Assembly (NCBI RefSeq): GCF_025447595.1
Contig: NZ_JAOEJU010000009.1
Location: forward strand, 1-64,000
Length of the DNA stretch: 64,000 bases
Direction of reading: 5' to 3'
Origin: Pseudomonas koreensis
GTDB taxonomy: Bacteria > Pseudomonadota > Gammaproteobacteria > Pseudomonadales > Pseudomonadaceae
The notes beneath the pieces were generated by a model. That model was not told the DNA's origin and searched no databases. It saw only the letters and a program-made list of their open reading frames with translations. The translations under genes and the position numbers were made by a program. Below, piece by piece: positions 37,852 to 46,876 of this stretch (positions are counted from its first letter, which is position 1; the number at the start of each line of letters is the position of its first letter).

Positions 37852-40143
37852 TTACAGCAGTTCAAAGCTCTGCTGCGTCACGTCCTGGGAATCCAGGCCG
37901 ATCTGCACGTTGAACTTGCCAGGCTCGGCCGCGTACTTGAGCTGGGCGTTGTAGAACTTCAGGTCATCTTCGGTGATGGTGAAGTGCACCACTTTCTGCT
38001 CGCCGGCCTTGAGCATGATTTTCTGGAAGTTCTTCAGCTCCTTGACCGGACGGATCATCGACCCGGTCACGTCCTGGATGTACAGCTGCACCACGGTTTC
38101 GCCGTCACGCTTGCCGGTGTTCTTGACCATGACACTGGCGTCGAGCTTGCCGGTGGCGTTCAGCGTGGTCGAGGACAGCGCCATGTCGCTCAGGCTGAAA
38201 TCGGTGTAGCTCAGGCCGAAACCGAACGGGAACAGGGGGCCTGTCGTGTCATCGAAATACTGCGAGGTGTAGTTGCCCGGTTTGCCCGGCGTGAACGGCC
38301 GGCCAATGCTCAGGTGGTTGTAGTAGGTCGGGATCTGGCCCACGGAGCGCGGGAAGGTCACCGGCAGTTTGCCCGACGGGTTGTAGTCGCCGAACAGCAC
38401 GTCGGCGATGGCGTTCCCGCCCTCGGTGCCGCTGAACCAGGTTTCCAGAATCGCGTCGGCCTGTTCCTTCTCTTCCAGAATCGTCAGCGGACGGCCGTTC
38501 ATCAGCACCAGCACCAACGGCTTGCCGGTGGCTTTCAAGGCACGGATCAGCTCACGCTGGTTTTCCGGGATGTTCAGGTCGGTGCGGCTCGACGATTCGT
38601 GGGACATGCCACGGGATTCGCCCACGGCTGCAACCACAATGTCGGCGTCCTTGGCGGCTTTCACCGCTTCGTCGATCAACACATTGGCCGGACGCGGGTC
38701 ATCGACCACTTCCGGCGCATCGAAGTTGAGGAAGTTCAGGTAGTCGAGAACCTTCTTGTCGCTGGTGATGTTGGCGCCACGGGCGTAGATCAGGTTCGCC
38801 TTGTCGCCGATGACATTGCTCATGCCGTCGAACAGGGTCACCGATTGTGCCGGACGACCGGCGGCGGCCCAACTGCCCATCATGTCGATAGGAGCCTTGG
38901 CCAGCGGGCCGACCAGTGCAACTTTGGCTGTCTTCTTCAGCGGCAGGGTTTCGTTCTGGTTCTTCAGCAGTACCAGACTGCGACGGGCGACCTCGCGGGC
39001 GTCGGCGCGGTGCAGACGGCTGTCGGCGTAGGTGTCGGCCGGATCGTCTTCAGCCTTGCCGATGCGCAGGTACGGGTCCTTGAACAGGCCCATGTCGTAC
39101 TTGGCGGCGAGGACTTCACGCACCGCGTTGTCGATGTCTTTCTGTTCGATCTCGCCGGACTTGAGCAGCCCCGGCAGCTCTTTGCCGTACAGGGTGTCGT
39201 TCATGCTCATGTCGATGCCGGCCTTGATCGCCAGCTTCGCCGCTTCACGACCGTCGCGGGCCACGCCGTGCTTGATCAGTTCGAAGATCGCGCCGTGGTC
39301 GCTGACCGCCAGGCCCTTGAAGCCCCAGTCCTTGCGCAGCAGATCGTTCATCAGCCAGGTGTTGGCGGTGGCCGGGATACCGTTGATCGAGTTCAACGCC
39401 ACCATCACGCCACCGGCGCCGGCGTCGATGGCCGCGCGGTACGGTGGCAGGTAGTCCTGGTACATCTTCACCGGGCTCATGTCGACGGTGTTGTAGTCGC
39501 GACCGCCTTCAACAGCGCCGTACAGGGCGAAGTGCTTGACGCTGGCCATGATGCTGTCGGCCGCGCTCGGGGTTTCACCCTGATAGGCCTTGACCATGAC
39601 TTTGGCGATGCGCGAGGTCAGGTAGGTGTCTTCACCGAAACCTTCGGAGCTGCGGCCCCAGCGCGGGTCGCGGGAGATGTCGACCATCGGCGCGAAGGTG
39701 ATGTCGAGGCTGTCGGCGGCAGCTTCCTTGGCAGCGACGCGACCGGACTGGCCGATGGCGTCCATGTCCCAACTCGATGCCAGGGCCAGCGGAATCGGGA
39801 AAATCGTACGGTGACCGTGGATCACGTCGTACGCGAAAAACATCGGGATCTTCAGTCGGCTGCGCATGGCAGCGTCCTGCATCGGACGGTTTTCCGGGCG
39901 GGTGATCGAGTTGAACGTGCCACCGATGTTGCCGGCAGCGATCTCTTTGCGGATCAGCTCGCGGGGCATTTCCGGGCCGATGCTGATCAGGCGCAACTGG
40001 CCGATCTTCTCGTCGAGGGTCATTTGCTTCATCAGGTTGCTGATGAAAGCGTCCTTGTTTTCCAGGGGTACCGGGGTCGTGGCGGCCAGTACTTGATGAC
40101 TGGCCAGGCTGACGAACAGGCCCAGCAAACACAGCTTCTTCAT
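37852..40143 (-). CDS. bglX: Periplasmic beta-glucosidase BglX (GH3)
   Basis: Hydrolyses beta-glucosides in the periplasm. The 763-residue precursor has a signal peptide (LCLLGLFVSLASHQVLA|AT). The GH3 N-terminal domain carries the nucleophile Asp282 in FKGLAVSDHGA and sugar-binding KHFALYG. The C-terminal GH3 domain and fibronectin III-like end (DASVMVKNTGKRDGETVVQLY) are complete. ATG at 40143 was chosen over 40158 because it gives a proper signal peptide. Confidence 0.92.
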   Translation of the reverse strand: MKKLCLLGLFVSLASHQVLAATTPVPLENKDAFISNLMKQMTLDEKIGQLRLISIGPEMPRELIRKEIAAGNIGGTFNSITRPENRPMQDAAMRSRLKIPMFFAYDVIHGHRTIFPIPLALASSWDMDAIGQSGRVAAKEAAADSLDITFAPMVDISRDPRWGRSSEGFGEDTYLTSRIAKVMVKAYQGETPSAADSIMASVKHFALYGAVEGGRDYNTVDMSPVKMYQDYLPPYRAAIDAGAGGVMVALNSINGIPATANTWLMNDLLRKDWGFKGLAVSDHGAIFELIKHGVARDGREAAKLAIKAGIDMSMNDTLYGKELPGLLKSGEIEQKDIDNAVREVLAAKYDMGLFKDPYLRIGKAEDDPADTYADSRLHRADAREVARRSLVLLKNQNETLPLKKTAKVALVGPLAKAPIDMMGSWAAAGRPAQSVTLFDGMSNVIGDKANLIYARGANITSDKKVLDYLNFLNFDAPEVVDDPRPANVLIDEAVKAAKDADIVVAAVGESRGMSHESSSRTDLNIPENQRELIRALKATGKPLVLVLMNGRPLTILEEKEQADAILETWFSGTEGGNAIADVLFGDYNPSGKLPVTFPRSVGQIPTYYNHLSIGRPFTPGKPGNYTSQYFDDTTGPLFPFGFGLSYTDFSLSDMALSSTTLNATGKLDASVMVKNTGKRDGETVVQLYIQDVTGSMIRPVKELKNFQKIMLKAGEQKVVHFTITEDDLKFYNAQLKYAAEPGKFNVQIGLDSQDVTQQSFELL

Positions 40144-40403
40144 GAATAGTTTTCTCAAGGGCCTAAACGGCGTTGCAACGCCGGCCAGCCAAAATTTAGG
40201 GAGCGACTATTGTTGTTCGGGTGCTGATTCAGAAAACGACAGCCGAATGTACGTCGAACGTTTCGGCGACGTGATCGAGCAGGGCCTCTTTTTAGCCCAT
40301 CGGCCCGCTGCAATCCAGTGGCGCGGGCGATTATGCCCCAACCGCCGGCTGAGAATGTTTCGCGATTCATTATTCATGAAATGTGCAAGGGAGCACCCGT
40401 CCG

Positions 40404-41012
40404 ATGAATGTCAGTCCTGTCTACCGCTCGCGTTTGCAGGTCGCCACCTTGCTGGTGCTGGCCACGTTGTTGACCGCTTGCGGCATCAACAACATTCCGA
40501 CCCTTGACGAGCAGGCCAAGGCCGCCTGGGGCCAGGTGCAGAACCAGTACCAGCGGCGCGCCGACCTGATCCCCAATCTGGTGGAAACCGTGAAGGGCTA
40601 TGCGAAACACGAGGAAGAAACTCTGACTGCCGTCATCGAGGCGCGGGCCAAGGCGACGTCGATCCAGGTTGATGCCAGCACCCTCGACAACCCGGAAAGG
40701 CTCAAGCAGTTCCAGCAGGCCCAGGACCAGTTGACCGGTGCCTTGAGCCGCTTGATGGTGGTGTCCGAACGCTATCCGGACCTGAAGGCCAACCAGAACT
40801 TCCTCGCCCTGCAATCGCAACTTGAGGGCACGGAAAACCGCATCGCCGTGGCCCGTCGGGATTTCATTCTGGCGGTGCAGAAATACAACACCGAGATCCG
40901 CACCTTTCCCGGTCGCCTGTGGCACAGCGTGATGTACAGCAACCTGCCGATCCGTGAGACCTTCGAAGCCACCAGCCCCGGCGCGGACAAGGCCCCGGAA
41001 GTGAAGTTCTGA
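40404..41012 (+). CDS. LemA family lipoprotein
   Basis: A 202-residue lipoprotein with lipobox LTAC (Cys26) followed by a long helical LemA domain (QNQYQRRADLIPNLVETVKGYAKHEEETL, here named by its first part QNQYQRRADLIPNLVETV). The conserved C-terminal segment is FPGRLWHSVMYSNLP. It is followed after 7 bases by a TPM-domain protein and then another. LemA-TPM operons are widespread with unknown cell-envelope function. Confidence 0.86.
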   Translation: MNVSPVYRSRLQVATLLVLATLLTACGINNIPTLDEQAKAAWGQVQNQYQRRADLIPNLVETVKGYAKHEEETLTAVIEARAKATSIQVDASTLDNPERLKQFQQAQDQLTGALSRLMVVSERYPDLKANQNFLALQSQLEGTENRIAVARRDFILAVQKYNTEIRTFPGRLWHSVMYSNLPIRETFEATSPGADKAPEVKF

Positions 41013-41019
41013 GCCGGGG

Positions 41020-41778
41020 ATGCCCATGCGTGTGTTGAAGATGGGCCTGGTGCTGATGCTGTTGCTGTTCGCCGTCAGCGCCCGGGCCGAGTTGACCTTC
41101 CCGGCACTGACCGGGCGGGTGGTGGACGACGCGCAGATGATCGAGCCGTCGGTGCGCGCGCAACTGAGCCAGCAGTTGCAGGCCCACGAACAGGCGACCG
41201 GCGAGCAACTGGTGGTCGTGACGCTGCCGAACCTGCAAGGCGCCACCATCGAGGACTACGGCGTCGAACTGGGCCGGCACTGGGGCATCGGCCAGAAGGA
41301 CAAGAACAACGGCGCCCTGTTGATCGTCGCCCGGGACGAGCGCAAATTGCGCATCGAAGTCGGCTACGGGCTGGAGGATCGTCTGACCGATGCGCAGAGT
41401 TCTGTGATCATCCATCAGGTGATCACGCCATCGTTCAAGGCCGGCAACTTCAGCAAAGGCATCAGTGACGGTGTGGCGGCGATGCTGGTGGTGCTGGGCG
41501 GCAATCCATTGGACGAGCCTTCCACGGTGTACGAATCGGCCGGTGATCCTGCCGATGATTTTGTCTCGCGGCACCCGGCGTTGTTCGTATTTCTGGTGAT
41601 GTTGTTCATCCTGACTGTTTTTGTCTGCCAGATGCTCGGTATCCTTCCCGCCGGCCGGGGTGGCTCCGGAGGAGGGGGCGGCTTCGGTGGCGGAGGTTTT
41701 GGCGGCGGCGGTGGAGGCGGGGGCTTCAGCGGCGGCGGTGGCAGTTTCGGCGGGGGCGGGTCCTCCGGCGGCTGGTGA
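41020..41778 (+). CDS. TPM domain protein with Gly-rich tail (YgcG family)
   Basis: A 252-residue membrane-anchored protein. It has a signal peptide (LVLMLLLFAVSARA|EL) and a TPM-phosphatase domain at about residues 30-165 (GRVVDDAQMIEP, GIGQKDKNNGALLIVA). One membrane segment (LFVFLVMLFILTVFVCQML) and an extreme Gly/Ser/Phe-rich C-terminus (GGGGFGGGGFGG...) follow. An in-frame ATG at 41026 is an equally likely start. The second gene of the LemA operon. Confidence 0.83.
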   Translation: MPMRVLKMGLVLMLLLFAVSARAELTFPALTGRVVDDAQMIEPSVRAQLSQQLQAHEQATGEQLVVVTLPNLQGATIEDYGVELGRHWGIGQKDKNNGALLIVARDERKLRIEVGYGLEDRLTDAQSSVIIHQVITPSFKAGNFSKGISDGVAAMLVVLGGNPLDEPSTVYESAGDPADDFVSRHPALFVFLVMLFILTVFVCQMLGILPAGRGGSGGGGGFGGGGFGGGGGGGGFSGGGGSFGGGGSSGGW

Positions 41779-41806
41779 TAACAATAATGAGCAGGCACTT
41801 CACGAC

Positions 41807-42424
41807 ATGGCATTACTGACTGAACACGAACAACGCAAGGTCGCCGAGGCTATCGCCCGGGTCGAGCGCGACACCGACGCCGAACTGGTGACGGTGCTCG
41901 CGGCCCGCGCCGACGACTATGCGTACATCCCGCTGCTGTGGGCCAGCCTGCTGGCGCTGGTGGTGCCGGGGATCGTGCATTACCTGACCGGCTGGCTGAC
42001 GATGCGCAGCCTGTTGCTGGTGCAGTGGGGCATTTTCATCGTGCTGTGCCTGTTGTTTCGCTTGCCGAAAATCACCACACATCTGGTGCCACGTCGTGTC
42101 CGGCACTGGCGCGCGTCAAACCTGGCGCGGCGGCAGTTTCTCGAACAGAACCTGCATCACACGGTGGGCAGCACCGGCATGCTGATTTTTGTCTGCGAGG
42201 CGGAGCGGTACGTGGAGATTCTGGTGGATGAGGGGATTTCCAAGAAGCTGGATAACAAGAGCTGGGATTCGATTGTCGCGGCGTTTACCGAGCAGGTGCG
42301 GCAGGGGCAGACGTTGCAGGGCTTTGTCACGTGTATCGAGGCGTGTGGGGAGTTGCTCAAGGTGCATGTGCCGGTGACGCAGGTCAGGAATGAGTTGCCG
42401 AATCGGTTGGTGGTGTTGGGATAA
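41807..42424 (+). CDS. Second TPM domain membrane protein
   Basis: A 205-residue protein with an N-terminal conserved EHEQRKVAEAIARVERDTDAE segment, two membrane segments (IPLLWASLLALVVPGIVHYL; LLLVQWGIFIVLCLLF) and a C-terminal TPM-like part (TGMLIFVCEAERYVEILVDE). It starts 28 bases after the first TPM gene and completes the lemA-tpm-tpm unit. The long ORF that extends upstream in this frame only mirrors the Gly-rich coding region. Confidence 0.82.
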   Translation: MALLTEHEQRKVAEAIARVERDTDAELVTVLAARADDYAYIPLLWASLLALVVPGIVHYLTGWLTMRSLLLVQWGIFIVLCLLFRLPKITTHLVPRRVRHWRASNLARRQFLEQNLHHTVGSTGMLIFVCEAERYVEILVDEGISKKLDNKSWDSIVAAFTEQVRQGQTLQGFVTCIEACGELLKVHVPVTQVRNELPNRLVVLG

Positions 42425-42514
42425 GCCGTTCGGGAAATTAGCCGTGCCCTCGAACGCCATCCCCCCTAAACTAGCGCCCATTCCCGATTTGCCCGTCCGA
42501 GGCCGCTTTTTCCC

Positions 42515-43738
42515 ATGTCCGTTACCGCTCCCTCCGCATCTGCCAAACCGGCGCCCGATCACCACGCCCGGTTCATCGAGCTGCTGCAAACCAGCCTCGA
42601 ACAGAACGGCTTCATCAAACTGGTGCTGGCCAAATACGTCGGCGAAGAAGCGGACCTGCAGCGGATCATCATCAAACCGGTGACGGTCAAGGCGCAGCCG
42701 TGCCTGTCGTTCGTTTACCGCTACAAGACCCGCGACATCACCAAGAACCTGCCGCTGGATGAAGCGGTAGCGACGATTGCCGGGCTGCTGCCGGCAGCGT
42801 TCAAAAATGCGCATTTGCTGGCGCTGACTGACGAAGCCCAGCTCGAATACAGCAAAAAGGGCAAGAGCTCGCTGTTCATGAGCAAACCCCAGCAATTGCG
42901 TGAAGTGCCGTCCGCCGAGCACAACCGCGAGAAAAACCGCTTCCTCGAGTTGAGCCGCCCGTTCCTCAAGGACCTGGGCGTAACCAATGCGCAACACGAG
43001 CTGATCCCGGCGATGTCGCGCAAGTGGAAGCAGATCAACAAGTTCATCGAAGTGTTCAGCCACGCGCTGACCTCGTCGCCGCTGGCCCTGGACAAACCGG
43101 TGCGGGTGGCGGATTTCGGTTCGGGCAAGGGTTACCTGACGTTCGCCATCCATGACTATCTGCGCAACACGCTGAAGGCCGAGGGCGAAGTCACCGGCGT
43201 CGAATTGCGCGAAGAAATGGTCAACCTGTGCAACACCGCCGCCGCGAAGCTGGAACACCCGGGGCTGGTGTTCAAATGCGGCGATGTGCGCAGCGTGGCG
43301 CCGAGCGAGCTGGACGTGATGATCGCCCTGCATGCCTGCGACCTCGCCACCGACTATGCGATCCACACCGGCATCCGTTCCGGCGCCTCAATCATCATGT
43401 GCTCGCCGTGCTGCCACAAACAGATTCGTTTGCAGATCCAGAGCCCGGCGCTGCTCAAGCCGATGCTGCAATACGGTTTGCACCTGGGCCAGCAGGCGGA
43501 AATGGTCACCGACAGTCTGCGTGCGCTGTTCCTCGAAGCCTGCGGTTACGAGACCAAAGTGTTCGAGTTCATCTCCCTGGACCACACCAACAAGAACAAG
43601 ATGATTCTGGCGGTGAAGCGCGCCGAGCCGGTGGACCCGACTCAGCTGCTGGTGAAGATTCAGGAATTGAAGGCGTTCTACCAGATCAGCGAGCACTGCC
43701 TCGAAACCCTGCTGCTCGCCGATGGCCTGTTGGCTTGA
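42515..43738 (+). CDS. SAM-dependent methyltransferase (METTL25/Methyltransf_32 type)
   Basis: A 407-residue protein with an N-terminal unassigned domain. The Rossmann methyltransferase core has motif I VRVADFGSGKGYLTFAI (about residue 190), VTGVELREEM, and LDVMIALHACDLATDYAI. The CSPCCHKQ signature is typical of the METTL25/RRNAD1-like family, possibly acting on rRNA or protein. It is monocistronic. Substrate unknown. Confidence 0.78.
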   Translation: MSVTAPSASAKPAPDHHARFIELLQTSLEQNGFIKLVLAKYVGEEADLQRIIIKPVTVKAQPCLSFVYRYKTRDITKNLPLDEAVATIAGLLPAAFKNAHLLALTDEAQLEYSKKGKSSLFMSKPQQLREVPSAEHNREKNRFLELSRPFLKDLGVTNAQHELIPAMSRKWKQINKFIEVFSHALTSSPLALDKPVRVADFGSGKGYLTFAIHDYLRNTLKAEGEVTGVELREEMVNLCNTAAAKLEHPGLVFKCGDVRSVAPSELDVMIALHACDLATDYAIHTGIRSGASIIMCSPCCHKQIRLQIQSPALLKPMLQYGLHLGQQAEMVTDSLRALFLEACGYETKVFEFISLDHTNKNKMILAVKRAEPVDPTQLLVKIQELKAFYQISEHCLETLLLADGLLA

Positions 43739-43748
43739 CCTCGACCCT

Positions 43749-43851
43749 GTGGGAACGAGCTTGCTCCGGGCGGCGATCCGACGAAGGGGCCATAACCGGC
43801 GACATCACCGTTGACTGTCAGTCCGTCTTCGCGAGCAAGCTCGCTCCCACA
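43749..43851. repeat. REPIN with degenerate left arm
   Basis: The left arm TGTGGGAACGAGCTTGCTCC is mutated and runs into the GGGCGGCGATCCGACGA variant; the right arm TTCGCGAGCAAGCTCGCTCC is intact. The right arm supplies the last codons and stop of the EamA transporter gene on the minus strand. Confidence 0.82.
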
Positions 43852-44723
43852 TGGGGTTTGATGGCAGTTTTGCGCCCGAGCATCACCGTCGCGATCACCC
43901 CGCAGGCGAATAGCCAGGTGATCGGCTCCACGTGTTCGCCGAAGAACAGCGCGGAAAACGCGATGGTGAAGAAGATCTGCAACAGCTGGATCTGACTGAC
44001 CCGGGCAATGCCACCCATGGCCAGCCCGGCGTACCAGGCGAAGAAGCCCAGGAACTGCGAAAACAGCGCGACATAACCGAAGGCCCACCAGGTTTTCGCC
44101 GATACCGCACCCTGATGCTGCAACGCCAGATACAGCACCGGGCCGATCAGCAACGGCGTCGACAGCACCAGCGCCCAGCAGATCACCTGCCAACCGCCCA
44201 TTTCCCGTGCCAGGCGTCCGCCCTCGGCATAACCCAGACCACCCACCGCAATCGCACCCAGCATCAGCAAATCACCGGCCTGAATGCTGCCGGCGCCGGT
44301 GTACAACGCATAACCCAGCACCAGCGCACTGCCCAACGCGGCGCAGGCCCAGAAGGCTTTCGACGGACGCTCGTGGGACAGCCACGCGGCGTACAGCGCC
44401 ACGCACAGCGGCTGCAAGCCGTTGACCAGCGCACCGTGGGACGCCGGCAAGGTCTGCATGGCCCACGCCGACAGCACCGGGAAACCGAGAATCACCCCGG
44501 CGATCACCAGACTCAGGCCTTTGACTTGCTTCCAGGTCGGCCACTTTTCCCGACGCCACAACAACAGCGCCGCTGCCGGAATCGCCGCGAACAACGCGCG
44601 GCCCAGGCCGTTGAGCAGCGGGTGCAGTTCCTGCACCACGATGCGGGTGAAGGGCAGGGTAAGGCTGAAAATCACCACGCCGAGCAGGCCGAGGGCCATG
44701 CCGGTGTTTTCGCGCGAAGACAT
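43818..44723 (-). CDS. DMT family transporter (two EamA domains)
   Basis: Inner-membrane carrier of 301 residues with ten membrane segments and two EamA repeats (about residues 8-140 and 150-280). The ATG at 44723 gives a normal N-terminus (MSSRENTGMALGLLGVVIF). The last ten residues (VGASLLAKTD) and the stop codon come from the REP element, so the original stop has been lost or replaced. The substrate is unknown. Confidence 0.84.
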   Translation of the reverse strand: MSSRENTGMALGLLGVVIFSLTLPFTRIVVQELHPLLNGLGRALFAAIPAAALLLWRREKWPTWKQVKGLSLVIAGVILGFPVLSAWAMQTLPASHGALVNGLQPLCVALYAAWLSHERPSKAFWACAALGSALVLGYALYTGAGSIQAGDLLMLGAIAVGGLGYAEGGRLAREMGGWQVICWALVLSTPLLIGPVLYLALQHQGAVSAKTWWAFGYVALFSQFLGFFAWYAGLAMGGIARVSQIQLLQIFFTIAFSALFFGEHVEPITWLFACGVIATVMLGRKTAIKPHVGASLLAKTD

Positions 44724-44892
44724 GAGGGCAACCAGATTCGAAGGTGACAGGAAGGTGTCTTCATCTAGCCACAAACCACGGCAATGGGGCTGTTACAGCT
44801 GAGCGCAGAGTTATCCATACAGTTTGCGAACGCCATCGCGGTCCTTGGACTACTGTGAATATTCCTGTGCATTCACCAGAGGAGACCTGCCC

Positions 44893-45474
44893 ATGGCCGC
44901 GAAAAAAATTCTGATGCTGGTCGGCGATTACGTCGAAGACTACGAAGTGATGGTGCCGTTCCAGGCCCTGCAAATGGTTGGTCACACCGTCCACGCCGTG
45001 TGCCCGGACAAGGCCGCCGGCAAGACCGTGCGAACCGCGATTCACGACTTTGAAGGCGACCAGACCTACAGCGAGAAACCCGGTCACCAGTTCGCCCTGA
45101 ACTTCGATTTCGCCAAGGTCGACGCCAAGGATTACGACGCCTTGCTGGTGCCCGGTGGTCGCGCGCCGGAGTACCTGCGGCTGAATGAAAAAGTCCTGGA
45201 ACTGGTGCGAGCCTTCGACAAGGCCGGCAAGCCGATCGCCGCCGTCTGTCACGGCGCGCAACTGCTGGCGGCGGCGGGAGTTCTCGAAGGCCGTGAGTGC
45301 AGCGCCTACCCGGCCTGCGCCCCGGAAGTGCGGCTGGCCGGCGGCACTTACATTGACATCCCGGTCACGGACGGCCATGTCCAGGGCAACCTGGCCACCG
45401 CGCCCGCCTGGCCGGCGCACCCGAAATGGCTGGCGGGTTTCCTGGGGTTGCTTGGAACCAAAATCACCCTGTGA
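44893..45474 (+). CDS. DJ-1/PfpI family protein
   Basis: Class I glutamine-amidotransferase-like fold, 193 residues. The nucleophile-elbow Cys lies in [15 protein letters not shown], and the partner Glu is in GDYVEDYE. Members act as glyoxalase III/deglycase-like or stress proteins. ATG at 44893 follows AGAGGAGACCTGCCC. It is followed 22 bases later by the yegP-like gene. Confidence 0.85.
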   Translation: MAAKKILMLVGDYVEDYEVMVPFQALQMVGHTVHAVCPDKAAGKTVRTAIHDFEGDQTYSEKPGHQFALNFDFAKVDAKDYDALLVPGGRAPEYLRLNEKVLELVRAFDKAGKPIAAVCHGAQLLAAAGVLEGRECSAYPACAPEVRLAGGTYIDIPVTDGHVQGNLATAPAWPAHPKWLAGFLGLLGTKITL

Positions 45475-45496
45475 CACATCGATAAGGAGAAACACC

Positions 45497-45841
45497 ATGT
45501 CCGGATGGTATGAGTTGAGCAAAAGCAGCAACGGCCAGTTCAGGTTCGTGCTGAAAGCGGCGAATGCCGAAACCATTCTGACCAGTGAGCTGTACACCAC
45601 CCGCACGGCTGCCGAAAACGGCATCGCCTCGGTGCAGACCAACAGCCCGCTGGACGAACGCTACGAGAAAAAAACGACGAAAGACGGCCATCCCTACTTC
45701 AACCTCAAGGCGGCCAATCACCAGATCATCGGCAGCAGCGAATCCTATTCATCGGACGCGGCGTGTGCCAAAGGCATTGCCAGCGTCAAGGCGAACGGGC
45801 CGTCCAAGGTGATCAAGGACAAAACCCTGCCGGTGCTTTGA
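45497..45841 (+). CDS. YegP family protein (two DUF1508 repeats)
   Basis: A 114-residue protein made of two related halves: GQFRFVLKAANAETILTSEL...NGIASVQ and GHPYFNLKAANHQIIGSSES...KGIASVK. The start at 45497 has AAGGAGAAACACC upstream. Possibly co-transcribed with the DJ-1 gene. The family has no firm function. Confidence 0.88.
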   Translation: MSGWYELSKSSNGQFRFVLKAANAETILTSELYTTRTAAENGIASVQTNSPLDERYEKKTTKDGHPYFNLKAANHQIIGSSESYSSDAACAKGIASVKANGPSKVIKDKTLPVL

Positions 45842-45857
45842 ATCCAGCACAAAAACC

Positions 45858-45947
45858 TGTGGGAGCGAGCTTGCTCGCGATGACGGTTCATCAGTCGACA
45901 TCGTTGTCGGATCTGATGGCCTCATCGCGAGCAAGCTCGCTCCCACA
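45858..45947. repeat. REPIN, GCGAGCTTGCTCGC family
   Basis: TGTGGGAGCGAGCTTGCTCG and the inverse arm ending TCGCTCCCACA (45947) flank a partly symmetrical centre. It lies between the convergent yegP-like and dapA-like genes. Confidence 0.9.
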
Positions 45948-45968
45948 GGGTTGGTGTGTACCTTGAAA

Positions 45969-46850
45969 TCAGCTCAGGCTTTTGAGAATGGCCTGCAACT
46001 GGTTACGCCCGGCTTCGCTCAGCGGGAACACCGGCAAACGCGGATCACCGACTTCCATATCGGTCAGTCGCAGACCGGCCTTGATCGTCGCAGGCAAGCC
46101 ACCCTTGAGGATGAAATCCAGCAGCGGCAACTGGCGGTAGAACAGTTCCCGCGCCTTGCCCAGATCCCCCGCCAGTGTGGCTTCGTACAAGTCCAGGTTG
46201 AGCTGCGGGATCAGGTTCGGCGCCGCCGTGCACCAGCCCTTGGCCCCGGCAGCGAAGGCTTCCAGCGCCAGCGGATTGCAACCGTTGTAGAACGGCACCC
46301 GGCCTTCGCCGAGCAGTTGCAGCTTGTGCATGCGCTGGATATCGCCGGTGCTCTCCTTGACCATGGTCACGTTTTCCACGCCGTTGACGATGCGCAGGAT
46401 CAGTTCCACCGACATGTCGGTGCCGCTGGTGGCCGGGTTGTTGTAGAGCATGATCGGCACGCCGATGCTGTCGCCGATCGCGCGGTAGTGGGCGAGGATT
46501 TCCGCTTCGGTCAGCTTCCAGTAAGAGGCGGGCAGCACCATCACCACGTCGGCGCCATGGGCCTCGGCGAAACGCGCGCGACGTGCCGCTTTGGCGGTGG
46601 TCAGGTCGGACACGCTGACCACGGTCGGCACCCGTTTGGCCACGTGCTTGATGCTGAATTCGGCGACCTGGTCCCACTCCGCATCGCTCAGGTAGGCGCC
46701 TTCGCCGGTGCTGCCCAGAGGCGCGATGGCGTGGACGCCACCGGCGATCAGACGGTCGATCGAGCGGCCGAGGGCCGGCAGGTCAACGCCTTCGCCATTG
46801 GCGCCGAACGGGGTGATGGTGTAGCCGATGATGCCGTGAATATTGGACAT
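45969..46850 (-). CDS. DapA superfamily aldolase/dehydratase
   Basis: A TIM-barrel lyase of the dihydrodipicolinate synthase/N-acetylneuraminate lyase family, 293 residues. The Schiff-base Lys is in MVKESTGD, the GSTGEGAYL motif lies near residue 45, and the YNNPATSG Tyr is near 135. It is unlikely to be the housekeeping DapA, given its coupling to a class II aldolase gene and the absence of lysine genes. ATG at 46850; the class II aldolase gene lies 26 bases upstream. The pathway is unknown. Confidence 0.82.
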   Translation of the reverse strand: MSNIHGIIGYTITPFGANGEGVDLPALGRSIDRLIAGGVHAIAPLGSTGEGAYLSDAEWDQVAEFSIKHVAKRVPTVVSVSDLTTAKAARRARFAEAHGADVVMVLPASYWKLTEAEILAHYRAIGDSIGVPIMLYNNPATSGTDMSVELILRIVNGVENVTMVKESTGDIQRMHKLQLLGEGRVPFYNGCNPLALEAFAAGAKGWCTAAPNLIPQLNLDLYEATLAGDLGKARELFYRQLPLLDFILKGGLPATIKAGLRLTDMEVGDPRLPVFPLSEAGRNQLQAILKSLS

Positions 46851-46876
46851 GAGAGTGCTCCGCAAGGATGAAGTGA

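Noticed and set aside
37984..40149. 721-codon plus-strand ORF
   Set aside because: Antisense to bglX, whose GH3 motifs and signal peptide are intact.
45969..46850. Housekeeping dapA
   Set aside because: Position with a class II aldolase and XRE-cupin regulator, and absence of lysine or bamC-type neighbours, argue for a catabolic paralogue.
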